The position numbers were made by a program, and so were the translations under genes. From positions 372,001-436,000 of the forward strand of contig NZ_SOBR01000001.1 of NCBI RefSeq assembly GCF_004364315.1: 64,000 nucleotides of DNA, read 5' to 3'. Below, piece by piece: positions 1-7,622 of the stretch; within the stretch, counting starts at the first letter, position 1, and the number at the start of each line of letters is the position of its first letter. Source of the DNA: Chromohalobacter marismortui. GTDB taxonomy: Bacteria > Pseudomonadota > Gammaproteobacteria > Pseudomonadales > Halomonadaceae. Below the pieces are notes generated by a model. That model ran no database searches. It was given only the letters and a program-made list of their open reading frames with translations, and had not been told where the DNA came from.

Positions 1-171
1 ACTCTTGGCCGGTTCGTCACGCACTTGCGTTGCTAGTCGTGTGGGCGCTTCTTCCTGCCACCAGCCATCGTCGACGGCGTCGCTGACCGTGGGTGAAAAA
101 CGATTGTGAGGGTCGAAGGTTGCGCCTCGGCCCTTGCGGGCGAGGGAGCGGTCTCTGGGCGTCGTCATCAT
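1..171 (-). CDS. PA0069-family radical SAM protein, N-terminal 57 codons (cut by window edge)
   Basis: The leftward frame from 171 stays open to the window edge. It reads MMTTPRDRSLARKGRGATFD, then PHNRFSPTV, AVDDGWWQEE and TQVRDEPAKS. The KGRGA...NPHNRF...DDGW..E pattern is the conserved N-terminus of PA0069-type radical SAM proteins, which are related to SplB (spore photoproduct lyase) and carry their 4Fe-4S CxxxCxxC motif just beyond this point. The catalytic part is outside the window, so activity cannot be judged here. Start is the ATG at 171, with a second in-frame ATG at 168. A LexA box lies 13 nt upstream, implying SOS control. The family is thought to be DNA-repair related, but its substrate is not established. 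Confidence 0.85.
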   Translation of the reverse strand, partial: MMTTPRDRSLARKGRGATFDPHNRFSPTVSDAVDDGWWQEEAPTRLATQVRDEPAKS

Positions 172-183
172 GCAATGCCTTGA

Positions 184-199
184 CTGTATACATGAACAG
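184..199 (-). promoter_or_regulatory. LexA box (SOS operator)
   Basis: CTGTATACATGAACAG matches CTGT-N8-ACAG exactly and is flanked by A and T, giving ACTGT...ACAGT. It lies just upstream of the radical SAM start at 171. LexA bound here would cover the promoter or the first transcribed bases of that gene. The wHTH gene ends at 242 on the same strand, so the site should control only the radical SAM gene. Confidence 0.85.
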
Positions 200-241
200 T
201 ATAGAGGCCATGCAGATGGGTTCAACCCGGCTGGCGGGGTG

Positions 242-541
242 TCAGCCGGGCGGATAGCCCAGGGCATCGCGCAAGCGTTCGGCATGCGTGGCGACCCAGG
301 TCGGATCGATGGGCCCCCAGTCGCGGATGACGTAACGTCCGATATGATGTCGGGCGCCGGACTGCTGTTGGAATTCGCAGTGGATGTCCAGCTCGACCAG
401 GGCGTTGACGGTGTCCTGGGCAGTACGGCGCGGCATGCCGGTAGCCTCGATCAGCGCGGGCACGCTAGTCGTCCCGTTGTCGATGAGGTGCGCCACATAT
501 AGCCGGCGATAGAAGCTGCTTTGCGTCTTGCTGAGTGCCAT
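242..541 (-). CDS. Small winged-helix-turn-helix protein of unknown function
   Basis: This is a 99-residue protein beginning MALSKTQSSFYRRLYVAHLI. Residues about 25-60 (TTSVPALIEATGMPRRTAQD, then TVNALVELDI) form a typical winged-helix DNA-binding core. The rest carries the motif RYVIRDWGPIDPTWV. Small proteins of this type occur in pseudomonads and halomonads, usually annotated only as winged-HTH. No effector domain is visible. The start is the ATG at 541, preceded by CGGAG about 9 nt upstream; a longer upstream frame lacks a comparable ribosome site. It lies between btuB and the LexA-controlled radical SAM gene on the same strand. DNA binding is inferred from the fold pattern only. Confidence 0.75.
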   Translation of the reverse strand: MALSKTQSSFYRRLYVAHLIDNGTTSVPALIEATGMPRRTAQDTVNALVELDIHCEFQQQSGARHHIGRYVIRDWGPIDPTWVATHAERLRDALGYPPG

Positions 542-637
542 GGGCGTGCTCCGGAAGAGGAAAGGAGGCGGATAGCATAACGCCCCACCCCGGAAAGGGG
601 CAGGGCGCATGCGCTGCACCGCGTGGGGAGGACGCAG

Positions 638-2461
638 TCAGAAGCGCAGCGTCACACCGCCTTCCACGTAGCGATCCCGGGTGTTGTAGCCGTCGACCCG
701 TTGGTATTGCTTGTCGAAGGCGTTCTCGACCTTGGCCGAGAGCTCGATCATCGACGTGACCTGCCAGGCAGTGCGCAGATCGACCACGCCGTAGCCGGCG
801 ACAGTGGTGTTGCCATAAGTGACGAAATCGGTATCGCGACGATCACCCGCCGCGCGCAGAGTCGCGCCGAACGACCAGTCGGCCAAGGCGTAGTCGGCAT
901 CCAGGCGGCCGAAGGTCCGGGCACGGCGAAGCAGGCGTTCGCCGGTCTGGCGGTTTTCTGGGTTCTGGTGCGTGAGGCTGGCGCGGAGCGTCAGGCCGCC
1001 ACTCTGCCAGCCGCCGCTGAGTTCCACCCCGCGAATGCGCGCTTCGTCGACGTTGTAGGGGATATACGTAACGGGGGCGTAACTGATCAGGTCGTCGATA
1101 CGGTTATCGAAAACGGTGACACGTCCTTGCCAGCCACCACGCTCGTAGGCCCAGAACGCTTCGAGATTCTCGGCGGTTTCCGCCTCGAGGCTTGGGTTGG
1201 TGCCATAAGGGCCATAGAGATCGATCAGGTTGGGCGCCTTGTAGGCCGTGGCGATGCTGGCGCCGAGTCGTTGGTACGGCGTGAGCTGATAGGCGTAGCC
1301 GAGGCTGCCGGTGGTCTCGTCGCCGAACAGGGAGTCGTCGTCATAGCGCAATGCGACGCTCATTTCATGGGCGCCGTAAGTACGCCGCATCATGGCGTAG
1401 ATACCGACGTTCTCGCGACTGTCGCGGGCATAGCTGGCGCCAGCGCGGTTGTTGAAGTCGACGCTGTCTTGGCGATAATCGATGCCCAGCACGTCCACGC
1501 CGTTGTCGCGGGTGAAACGATGTTGCAGGCCGACCTCGTCACGGTGGCTCTCGATCAGGCTCTGACGTTCCCCCGCGCGGCGTTCTTCACGCTGTTCGTC
1601 GAAATGGCCGGCGGTGACCAGCATTTGCCAGTCCGACTGGAGCTGAACAGCGAGCTGGCCGCCGAAGGACTGCAGGTAGCCTTTGGTGACACAGTCCTGA
1701 GAGGCGGGGAACCCGCAATTATCGTATTCGCCCTCGAAGTTCTGGCGCAGGGCGTTGACGCTCACCTCGACGTCGTCGGTGACACGATGCGACAGCCCCA
1801 GTTGCGCGCCTGCGCGCTCGAAGCCGTCGCGTTCGCCGCTTTCATCCGCCTGCGTGGCATTGAAGCCGTCGCCATCGCGGTGAAAGAGCGAGGCGTTCAA
1901 CCGGGTGTCGTCATCGCCGGTGGCGATCCAGGCACTTTCGTGGTGCGTATCGTTGCTGCCCGTGCTCGCCTTGAGCCCACCTTGCGTACCGGTGGCTGCG
2001 CCACGCCGGGTGAAGACCTGGATGACGCCGCCGATGGCGTCGGCACCGTAGGCGGCGGCCCGTGGCCCACGCACGATCTCGATACGCTCGATGGCCTCGA
2101 GTGGCAGCATCTCCAGGCTGGCGCCACCGCTGGTGGCCGAGTTGATACGCACGCCATCGACCAGCACCAGGCTATGGTCGGATTCGGTCCCCCGCATGAA
2201 CAGGCTGGAGAGCGTTCCTAGTGGCCCATTCTGAGCGATTTCGATGCCCGCACGGCCTTGCAGCAGGTCGATGATCGAGCCGGCTTGGCTGCGCTCGATA
2301 TCGGCGCGGTCGATGACGGTGGTGCTGGCCATGACATCGCTCTGCGACTGGGGAAGCCGGTTGGCGGTGACCTGCAGATCGGATAGTCGTTGATCGCCTT
2401 GCGCCTGTGCGCTGCCCGCCACGACCAGGGCGAGCCACAGCAGGTTCTTTTTATGCAACAT
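638..2461 (-). CDS. btuB: TonB-dependent vitamin B12 receptor BtuB
   Basis: This 607-residue outer-membrane receptor takes up cobalamin using TonB energy. A signal peptide covers about residues 1-20 (MLHKKNLLWLALVVAGSAQA). The TonB-box region is LSDLQVTANRLP, residues 26-37. It is followed by a plug domain with SLFMRGTESDHSLVLVDGVR and ERIEIVRGPRAAAYGADAIG, a 22-strand barrel, and a C-terminal Phe (VTLRF). The ATG at 2461 is preferred over the in-frame ATG at 2476 because GAGG lies 9 nt before it and the encoded protein then starts with a clean signal peptide. A cobalamin riboswitch lies upstream, which supports B12 as the substrate over other siderophores. No btuCDF or cob genes are in the window. 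Confidence 0.93.
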   Translation of the reverse strand: MLHKKNLLWLALVVAGSAQAQGDQRLSDLQVTANRLPQSQSDVMASTTVIDRADIERSQAGSIIDLLQGRAGIEIAQNGPLGTLSSLFMRGTESDHSLVLVDGVRINSATSGGASLEMLPLEAIERIEIVRGPRAAAYGADAIGGVIQVFTRRGAATGTQGGLKASTGSNDTHHESAWIATGDDDTRLNASLFHRDGDGFNATQADESGERDGFERAGAQLGLSHRVTDDVEVSVNALRQNFEGEYDNCGFPASQDCVTKGYLQSFGGQLAVQLQSDWQMLVTAGHFDEQREERRAGERQSLIESHRDEVGLQHRFTRDNGVDVLGIDYRQDSVDFNNRAGASYARDSRENVGIYAMMRRTYGAHEMSVALRYDDDSLFGDETTGSLGYAYQLTPYQRLGASIATAYKAPNLIDLYGPYGTNPSLEAETAENLEAFWAYERGGWQGRVTVFDNRIDDLISYAPVTYIPYNVDEARIRGVELSGGWQSGGLTLRASLTHQNPENRQTGERLLRRARTFGRLDADYALADWSFGATLRAAGDRRDTDFVTYGNTTVAGYGVVDLRTAWQVTSMIELSAKVENAFDKQYQRVDGYNTRDRYVEGGVTLRF

Positions 2462-2470
2462 GGAATAACG

Positions 2471-2505
2471 CCTCATCAGCGTAAGAAACGAGTTACGCGA
2501 TGAGG
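2471..2505 (-). promoter_or_regulatory. Shine-Dalgarno-sequestering hairpin of btuB
   Basis: CCTCATC at 2471-2477 pairs with GATGAGG at 2499-2505, and GCGTAA at 2479-2484 pairs with TTACGC at 2493-2498. This gives a 13-bp stem with one bulged base and an 8-nt loop. In the btuB mRNA the 3' arm contains the GAGG Shine-Dalgarno sequence, 9 nt before the ATG at 2461. The hairpin therefore probably hides the ribosome site as the expression platform of the riboswitch upstream. Confidence 0.7.
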
Positions 2506-2589
2506 AGGACAGAAGGTGACGCCGCCGCGTCGCCTGGACGGCGCGAATGCAACGGTCGCCACTGGCGAAGCCCTCCGCATCAGCCAGTG

Positions 2590-2800
2590 CTGAGACGCAG
2601 GCCGGTCTCCGGACTGACGCGCTGGCGGCGGAGAAGATCCGACACCGGGCGGAAATGCCTTCCCACTCGAATGGATGGAGAGCAGTGGCGGTCGCAAGCT
2701 CGGCAAGCAGCGACGATTTCCGCTGTGGCGCGATTACCGTTGCGGGGGCAGTACGGGACTTTCACCCGTTTCCCGAGCACCTGGGTCTCGACGGGCGGGG
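2590..2800 (-). ncRNA. Cobalamin (AdoCbl) riboswitch
   Basis: Read on the minus strand, the conserved aptamer elements occur in order: CGGGAAACGGGTGAAAGTCC, then TGCCCCCGCAACGGTAAT (core at about 2732-2780), CCACTG at 2683-2688, GTGGGAAGGC at 2657-2666, and the B12 box AGTCCGGAGACCGGCCT at 2599-2615. This is the standard cobalamin aptamer layout. About 95 nt separate the B12 box from the btuB Shine-Dalgarno hairpin. No T-rich intrinsic terminator is seen in that interval, so control of translation initiation is more likely than termination. The aptamer ends are approximate. Confidence 0.92.
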
Positions 2801-2900
2801 ATTCTGCGTGGCGGTACCGGGGAAGTCAAACGCCGGCCGCGATCAACGCGTGCCGTGCGCTTCACGACGGCGGGCTGCCCGCTTCCTTCCCACCGAGGTG

Positions 2901-3758
2901 TCAGCGCTTCTTGGCCTGCGTCGGGGGATCGGGCTCGTGCAGGACCAATTCAACCCGCCGGTTCGCTGCGCGTCCCTCGGCCGTGGCGTTGCTTTTCAGT
3001 GGATGCGTATCGGCGTATCCCACGGCACGTAGCTTGTCGCGGTCGATGCCTTCTTCAACCAAAAAGCGCAGTACGGCAGCGGCGCGTGCCGTCGACAGCT
3101 CCCAGTTGGATGGGAAGCGATCGGTGGCGATGGGACGACTATCCGTGTGTCCTTCGACGGTGATCTCGCCTTCGAATTCCCGCAACGAGTCCAGCAACTG
3201 CCGTAATACGTCGCGGCCTGCGTCGGTAAGGCCGGCGTTGCTGCTGGAAAACAGCAGACGGTTCTCGATACGGAAGTTCAGCGTCTGAGCGCTTTGCGTC
3301 ACTACCACGCCATCGATAAGAGGCTTGAGCGTCTCCGTCAGCCGTCGCACGGCGCTGGTGGGGGACGACTCGACACGCGCCATCAAGGCCTCGGCGGGGG
3401 CTGGGTTGACCATGATCATGCGTGGCGTGAGTGGTGCCATCGGCGGCGGTGTATAAAATGCCGTCTCACGTGGTGGCACATACCGTTTGTCGGCACGTGG
3501 CGGGACATAAAAATTGGGTGTCCAGGCGGGCGCATGCAGGGTGGGTACGCCCAGTACCGGCATGGCAAGCGTCGTATCGTTGGCGTTGCTGTCGTCGTTA
3601 CCGGTCAGCGCCAGCAACAGCACGAACAAGGTGATCAGCAGGGTGAGCATGTCAAGATAGCTCATCAGCCAGCCGCCATTCTCGTCGCTCGCGTGATGCG
3701 CAGGAGCGATCAAGGCGTCGCCGGCCTCGATGGCATAGCGATGCGTCACACGGCTCAT
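2901..3758 (-). CDS. motB: Flagellar stator protein MotB (PomB-like)
   Basis: This is a 285-residue stator subunit. A single membrane segment at about residues 31-52 (SYLDMLTLLITLFVLLLAL) holds Asp36, in the position of the proton- or sodium-binding Asp of MotB/PomB. Residues 65-120 are an unusually Pro/Tyr-rich linker (VPPRADKRYVPPRE, YTPPPMAPLTP). Residues about 160-275 are an OmpA-like peptidoglycan-binding domain with VEGHTDSRP (201-209), SNWELSTARA and NRRVEL. Its ATG overlaps the motA stop by 4 nt, so the two are translationally coupled. No other flagellar genes are nearby. A generic OmpA-family protein is ruled out by the paired motA and the membrane Asp. Confidence 0.85.
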   Translation of the reverse strand: MSRVTHRYAIEAGDALIAPAHHASDENGGWLMSYLDMLTLLITLFVLLLALTGNDDSNANDTTLAMPVLGVPTLHAPAWTPNFYVPPRADKRYVPPRETAFYTPPPMAPLTPRMIMVNPAPAEALMARVESSPTSAVRRLTETLKPLIDGVVVTQSAQTLNFRIENRLLFSSSNAGLTDAGRDVLRQLLDSLREFEGEITVEGHTDSRPIATDRFPSNWELSTARAAAVLRFLVEEGIDRDKLRAVGYADTHPLKSNATAEGRAANRRVELVLHEPDPPTQAKKR

Positions 3759-4585
3759 GCCACCGTTTCCTCCTGCTTGCGCGCATCTTGTTCGGACGCA
3801 TTCGCGCGCGGTGCCGGGTCGCGAATTTCATCCTGGTGCTCGGCCATGAAGGAGTTGAGCGTATCTTCGATGAACGAGGGCAAGCGACGCTTGGCGACCA
3901 GCATGACGCCTTCCATGACCATGTGCATTTCGATCAGGCGTTCCTCGGTGCGGCGCTCCAATTTCACCGCAACCGGTTTGAGAATCAGGTTGGCGAGGAG
4001 GATGCCGTAGAAGGTCGACATCAAGGCAATGGCGAGGCGTGGCCCGATGACTGCCAAGTCACCACTGTCGAGTACTTCGAGCATGTTGATCAGCCCGATC
4101 AAGGTCCCCAGCATGCCGAATGCTGGAGCGTAAGTGGCCATGGTGCGGAAGATCTGCGACTCGGCGTATTCACGCGCGCGCATGCGGGCGATGCGCCAAC
4201 GCAGCACATCATGAATCTCGTCGTCCTGAGTATTGGCGATGACCAGCGATATCCCGGTGCGCAGGAACGGATTGCGTGTGTCCTCGAGCTCGGCCTCGAT
4301 GGCGCGGATGTTGCCTCGAAACCAGTGCCGGGCCATGGACACCAGGGTCTGGATGTCGTCGTCGATACGGCTATTTTCGCGACGGAAGACGAGGCCCACG
4401 AGACGCGAGACACGCACGACCTCACGCATGGGATAACTGATGAACGTGGCGGCCAGCGTACCGGTGATGACGATGGCGAGGCCGGGAAAATTGAAGAAGC
4501 TGCTGGGCGTTTGTGCGGTGAAGAGCACGACGGTAGCGAGCAGCAGCACACTGGCGGCGATGCCGATCAGAGTCGACGGGTTCAT
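3755..4585 (-). CDS. motA: Flagellar stator protein MotA (PomA-like)
   Basis: This 276-residue protein is of the MotA/TolQ/ExbB ion-channel class. Four membrane segments are visible: two near the N-terminus (LIGIAASVLLLATVVLF and FPGLAIVITGTLAATFI) and two after the cytoplasmic loop (YAPAFGMLGTLIGLINML and LAIALMSTFYGILLANLIL). The loop, rich in Arg and Glu, would contact FliG. The channel prolines are in YAP and LKPVAV. The start is taken as the ATG at 4585 (MNPSTLIG). An ATG further upstream would add MPLVHRITP, and the ribosome site is weak for both. With motB it forms the stator; proton versus sodium use cannot be decided from sequence alone. Confidence 0.85.
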   Translation of the reverse strand: MNPSTLIGIAASVLLLATVVLFTAQTPSSFFNFPGLAIVITGTLAATFISYPMREVVRVSRLVGLVFRRENSRIDDDIQTLVSMARHWFRGNIRAIEAELEDTRNPFLRTGISLVIANTQDDEIHDVLRWRIARMRAREYAESQIFRTMATYAPAFGMLGTLIGLINMLEVLDSGDLAVIGPRLAIALMSTFYGILLANLILKPVAVKLERRTEERLIEMHMVMEGVMLVAKRRLPSFIEDTLNSFMAEHQDEIRDPAPRANASEQDARKQEETVA

Positions 4586-4743
4586 GGGCGTTATCCGGTG
4601 CACGAGCGGCATGAAAGCGATGTGGCCTGGGCGTATCCGAAGACGCGCTACGGATAACCCCGAGAGCCTCCATGAGGCATGATACGCGCGCGCGAAGCAT
4701 GCAAAGCGTGTATTTGCCGGGTGCTTTGTGCGCTTTTCAACGA

Positions 4744-5499
4744 CTAGGAAGTAGCGCCGGCGACGTGTCCGTGAAACAACGGCGGATCGTCGCTGATCAC
4801 TGCTTCGACGCCCCACTCCCAGCGAGGCAGAAACATGGCCGGATCGTTGGCGGTATAGCACAGCAAGTGTAGACCGGCGCTGCGTACGGCGTCGGCGGCG
4901 GCAGGTTTCAGCTTGCGCCAGTCGAGATGGACGCTATACGCCCTCAGGGTGTCGACATCCGCGCGCCAGTCTTTGGTGAGCTTGTCAGAGAGCAGGCCCA
5001 GGTGTAGCCGGTGCGGATCGCTCTCGATGTCGCGCGCGGTGCGCAGTGCCACGCGGTCGAACGAGGACACCAGCAGCCGAGAGGGGGGAAGCGCGGCCAA
5101 CAGGCGCGGCACGACAGCCTCGACCAGGGCGGTGGGGCGATGTCGGTAGCTGATCTTGAGCTCGAGGTTGAGCCCCATGTCGTATTCGACGATCAGCGCC
5201 AGCATTTCGTCGAGCGTCGCCATGCGCTCGTGGCGGAACGCGGGGCTGAACCAGCTTCCCACATCCAGCTGGCGCGCTTGGGCAAGATCGAGATGCCGCA
5301 ACTTGCCGCGTCCGTTGGAGCAGCGGCGTACACCGGCGTCGTGCCAGATCACCGGCGTGCCATCGCCAAGTTGCTGGACATCGAGTTCCACCCAACGGCA
5401 CCCGGCCGCATGGGCGGCGCGTACCGCGGCCAAGGTGTTCTCGGGGGCATGTGCTGAAAGTCCACGATGCGCGATGGTGCGGGGCAGCGTGAGGCTCAT
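4744..5499 (-). CDS. ugpQ: Glycerophosphodiester phosphodiesterase
   Basis: This 251-residue GDPD-family enzyme hydrolyses glycerophosphodiesters to glycerol-3-phosphate and an alcohol. The catalytic pattern is clear: HRG at 11-13, PEN at 19-21, ELD at 38-40 and HD at 53-54. The C-terminal half holds the expected TIM-barrel strands, including ELKISY and the end motif GVEAVISDDP. There is no signal peptide, so it is the cytoplasmic UgpQ type rather than periplasmic GlpQ. The start is the ATG at 5499, which places TIAHRG at the usual position; a longer upstream frame adds residues the family lacks. It lies 158 nt upstream of motA on the same strand. The function is confident; the symbol is by family. 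Confidence 0.88.
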   Translation of the reverse strand: MSLTLPRTIAHRGLSAHAPENTLAAVRAAHAAGCRWVELDVQQLGDGTPVIWHDAGVRRCSNGRGKLRHLDLAQARQLDVGSWFSPAFRHERMATLDEMLALIVEYDMGLNLELKISYRHRPTALVEAVVPRLLAALPPSRLLVSSFDRVALRTARDIESDPHRLHLGLLSDKLTKDWRADVDTLRAYSVHLDWRKLKPAAADAVRSAGLHLLCYTANDPAMFLPRWEWGVEAVISDDPPLFHGHVAGATS

Positions 5500-5823
5500 G
5501 CCGCTGTGCGATGAGGTTCGTGCTCCGCACTGGGGGGGCGTTGTCGGCGCCAAGCTGGCATCGCGTGAAGAAAGTGGCATGTCAATTAACCTCGCGGATG
5601 GCCAATGAGTATTATGGCATGTCGTGCCGGTGTCGGTTCAGTGGCGGGGACTGCGCCACGACCTCAGCCGGGCTGACGACTAGATTGCGACAGCGTTATG
5701 ACAGGAACATGATCGTATCGCCATGGGGCGGCGTTCGGGGATATGGTAATCTGCGCGCCTTGTTTCGAGATCAGTCGTCTGACCCTTTGGAGGTAGACGG
5801 CGCCCGACCCGGCAGAGAGACCG
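5500..5823. other. 324-nt intergenic region without a gene
   Basis: This stretch separates the leftward glycerophosphodiesterase gene from the rightward gene at 5824, so it should hold two divergent promoters. Open frames through it are continuations of non-coding frames. TTGGAGGTAG near 5785 looks like a strong ribosome site, but no start codon follows at a usable distance. No convincing sigma-70 pair, riboswitch or repeat was identified. Confidence 0.5.
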
Positions 5824-6393
5824 ATGAAAATCATCCATGTGAAGAATCCAGAAAATCGCGAGGCGTGCCTAGCCCAACTGTGCGCCAATGTGTATGGCCA
5901 GGAGGCCGGGCTCGCGCCCCTGGTGACCTTTACCGGGACGCAGGGCGTCTTGTTCGAGCAGGACGCAGCACGCATTTTTGTCCTCGCCGACGATCAGCAG
6001 GCGATTCTTGCCATGATGCTGCTGGTCTCGGATATCGAAGGCCAAGGCATGGAAGTGACGCTGCTTTCGACGCCGGAAAGCGGCGACGAGGAGCATGTCA
6101 AACGTCTGGTCAGGGAAATGGCCACGCGCGCGCCCTTGCGGGTGCATGCCCCCGACGAGGCCAGCGAAGCCTTCTTTCGCGATTGCGGCATCACTCAGTG
6201 GCTCGATATGCCGGACGGCGTGCGTTTGGGCCTGGCCGCCTGTCACGAGACAGTGACGCCGGAGACGTTGACGACACCGCTGCGCTTCAACGCCGAGGGT
6301 ATCGTGCAGACCTTCAAGCGTGAGCCCGAGACATTCGCGTCGTATAAGGCACGCTTCATCGCCGGGCTAGAACGCTTCAACGGCCGGGTGTGA
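5824..6393 (+). CDS. Hypothetical protein, possibly GNAT-like
   Basis: This is a 189-residue protein, MKIIHVKNPENREACLAQLC onward, not recognised with certainty. The middle part, EVTLLSTPESGDEEHVKRLV then REMATRAPLRVHAPDEASEA and FFRDCGI, resembles the C-terminal half of GNAT acetyltransferases, where a helix is followed by a strand and then an A..F(Y/F)...GF motif. The usual acetyl-CoA pyrophosphate loop (R/Q-x-x-G-x-G/A) is not evident. There is no signal peptide or membrane segment. Codon use matches the neighbours, so it looks like a real gene. The ATG at 5824 was chosen as the first start of the coding frame; its ribosome site is weak. Confidence 0.6.
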   Translation: MKIIHVKNPENREACLAQLCANVYGQEAGLAPLVTFTGTQGVLFEQDAARIFVLADDQQAILAMMLLVSDIEGQGMEVTLLSTPESGDEEHVKRLVREMATRAPLRVHAPDEASEAFFRDCGITQWLDMPDGVRLGLAACHETVTPETLTTPLRFNAEGIVQTFKREPETFASYKARFIAGLERFNGRV

Positions 6394-6410
6394 GCCTGGC
6401 CTGCGCATGC

Positions 6411-6440
6411 GCGGTGGCACATGTCGTTAGCGGTGGCACA
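6411..6440. repeat. Pair of 11-bp direct repeats upstream of qor
   Basis: GCGGTGGCACA occurs at 6411-6421 and again at 6430-6440, a 19-nt repeat period close to two helical turns. The pair lies about 100 nt before the qor ATG, just after the preceding gene ends. It could be an activator site, but no regulator is assigned. Confidence 0.45.
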
Positions 6441-6538
6441 GTGTTGCAGAAACATGCTCGGCACGTGATGACTTGACCCGGCGGGCGTTCGGCGCTTGGA
6501 TGAATGCCTATATTCGTTAGCTCCATAAGGAAGACTAC

Positions 6539-7516
6539 ATGGCCAAGCGTATTCAGTTTGCACGTACCGGTGGACCCGAGGTCCTGGAATATATCGACGT
6601 TACCCCTGCCGAACCCGGTCCGGGAGAGGTGCGTGTTCGCAATCGCGCGGTGGGATTGAACTTCATCGATATCTATTTTCGCACCGGGCTTTACCCGGCG
6701 CCCGGCTTGCCCTCCGGATTGGGCACCGAAGGAGCCGGCGAGATCGACGCCGTGGGCGAGGGGGTCACCCTGTTCGCGCCGGGCGATCGTGTCGCCTACG
6801 CCCAGGGCCCGCTCGGCGCCTATGCCGAGCAGCATGTATTGCCGGCGGAAAAGGTCGTCGCCTTGCCCGACGCCATCGATGAGGAGACGGCCGCTGCCGC
6901 CATGCTCAAGGGGCTGACGGTGCAGTACCTGCTGCGCCAGACGTATCGGGTCAAGGAAGGCGAGACGATCCTCTTTCATGCGGCGGCGGGCGGGGTCGGC
7001 TCGATTGCCTGCCAATGGGCCAAGGCGCTCGGCGTCAAGCTGATCGGCACCGTCAGTTCGCCCGAGAAGGCCGAGTTGGCCAAGCGCAACGGCGCCTGGG
7101 CCACCATCGACTATACGCGGGAAAATGTCGTCGAGCGCGTTCGCCAGCTGACCGGTGGCGAGATGGTACCGGTGGTCTACGATTCGGTGGGCAAGGACAC
7201 CTGGGAAACCTCGCTGGACTGTCTCCAGAAACGCGGCCTGATGGTGAGCTTCGGCAATGCGTCCGGCCCGGTCGAAGGCGTCAACATCGGCATCCTCAAT
7301 CAGAAGGGCGCCTTGTTCGTGACGCGCCCCAGCCTCAACGGTTACGCCGACACGCGTGAGCGTTTCGAGGCCATGGCCGCGGAACTCTTCGAGGTGATCG
7401 CCAGCGGCCAGGTCACCATCGATGTTGCCAACCGCTATCCGCTGCGTGACGCCGCCAAGGCACAGGAAGCGCTGGCGGCGCGTCAGACTACCGGCTCGAC
7501 CGTCCTGGTGCCCTGA
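6539..7516 (+). CDS. qor: NADPH:quinone oxidoreductase (zinc-free MDR family)
   Basis: This 325-residue medium-chain dehydrogenase/reductase reduces quinones with NADPH. The N-terminal GroES-like half contains RNRAVGLNFIDIYFRTGLYP and LPSGLGTEGAG. The Rossmann half contains AAAGGVGSIACQWAKALG at about 148-165. The zinc-binding Cys/His ligands of alcohol dehydrogenases are absent, as expected for Qor. Length and order match E. coli QorA closely. The ATG at 6539 is preceded by AAGGA at 6528-6532. The gene stands alone, ending in a strong terminator at 7548, so it is probably monocistronic. A pair of 11-bp direct repeats lies upstream at 6411-6440. Confidence 0.92.
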   Translation: MAKRIQFARTGGPEVLEYIDVTPAEPGPGEVRVRNRAVGLNFIDIYFRTGLYPAPGLPSGLGTEGAGEIDAVGEGVTLFAPGDRVAYAQGPLGAYAEQHVLPAEKVVALPDAIDEETAAAAMLKGLTVQYLLRQTYRVKEGETILFHAAAGGVGSIACQWAKALGVKLIGTVSSPEKAELAKRNGAWATIDYTRENVVERVRQLTGGEMVPVVYDSVGKDTWETSLDCLQKRGLMVSFGNASGPVEGVNIGILNQKGALFVTRPSLNGYADTRERFEAMAAELFEVIASGQVTIDVANRYPLRDAAKAQEALAARQTTGSTVLVP

Positions 7517-7547
7517 CTCCCTCATCGGAAAACAGCTCGGCTGATAC

Positions 7548-7584
7548 GAAGCCGCCCGCCATAGATGGCGGGCGGCTTCGTTTG
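7548..7584 (+). terminator. Rho-independent terminator after qor
   Basis: GAAGCCGCCCGCC and GGCGGGCGGCTTC form a perfect 13-bp stem around a six-base loop (ATAGAT), followed by GTTTG. It lies 32 nt after the qor stop and 39 nt before the end of the convergent iolA, so it probably insulates the two. The T run is short for the leftward direction. Confidence 0.85.
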
Positions 7585-7622
7585 AGCGCCCCCTCAGGAC
7601 CAGAGTCCGGCATGGGGGATCC

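Noticed and set aside
623-2221. Long rightward open frame of 532 codons opposite btuB
   Set aside because: It is the antisense frame of a clear TonB receptor in GC-rich DNA. Its composition is Ala/Val/Gly/Asp-rich with no recognisable domain.
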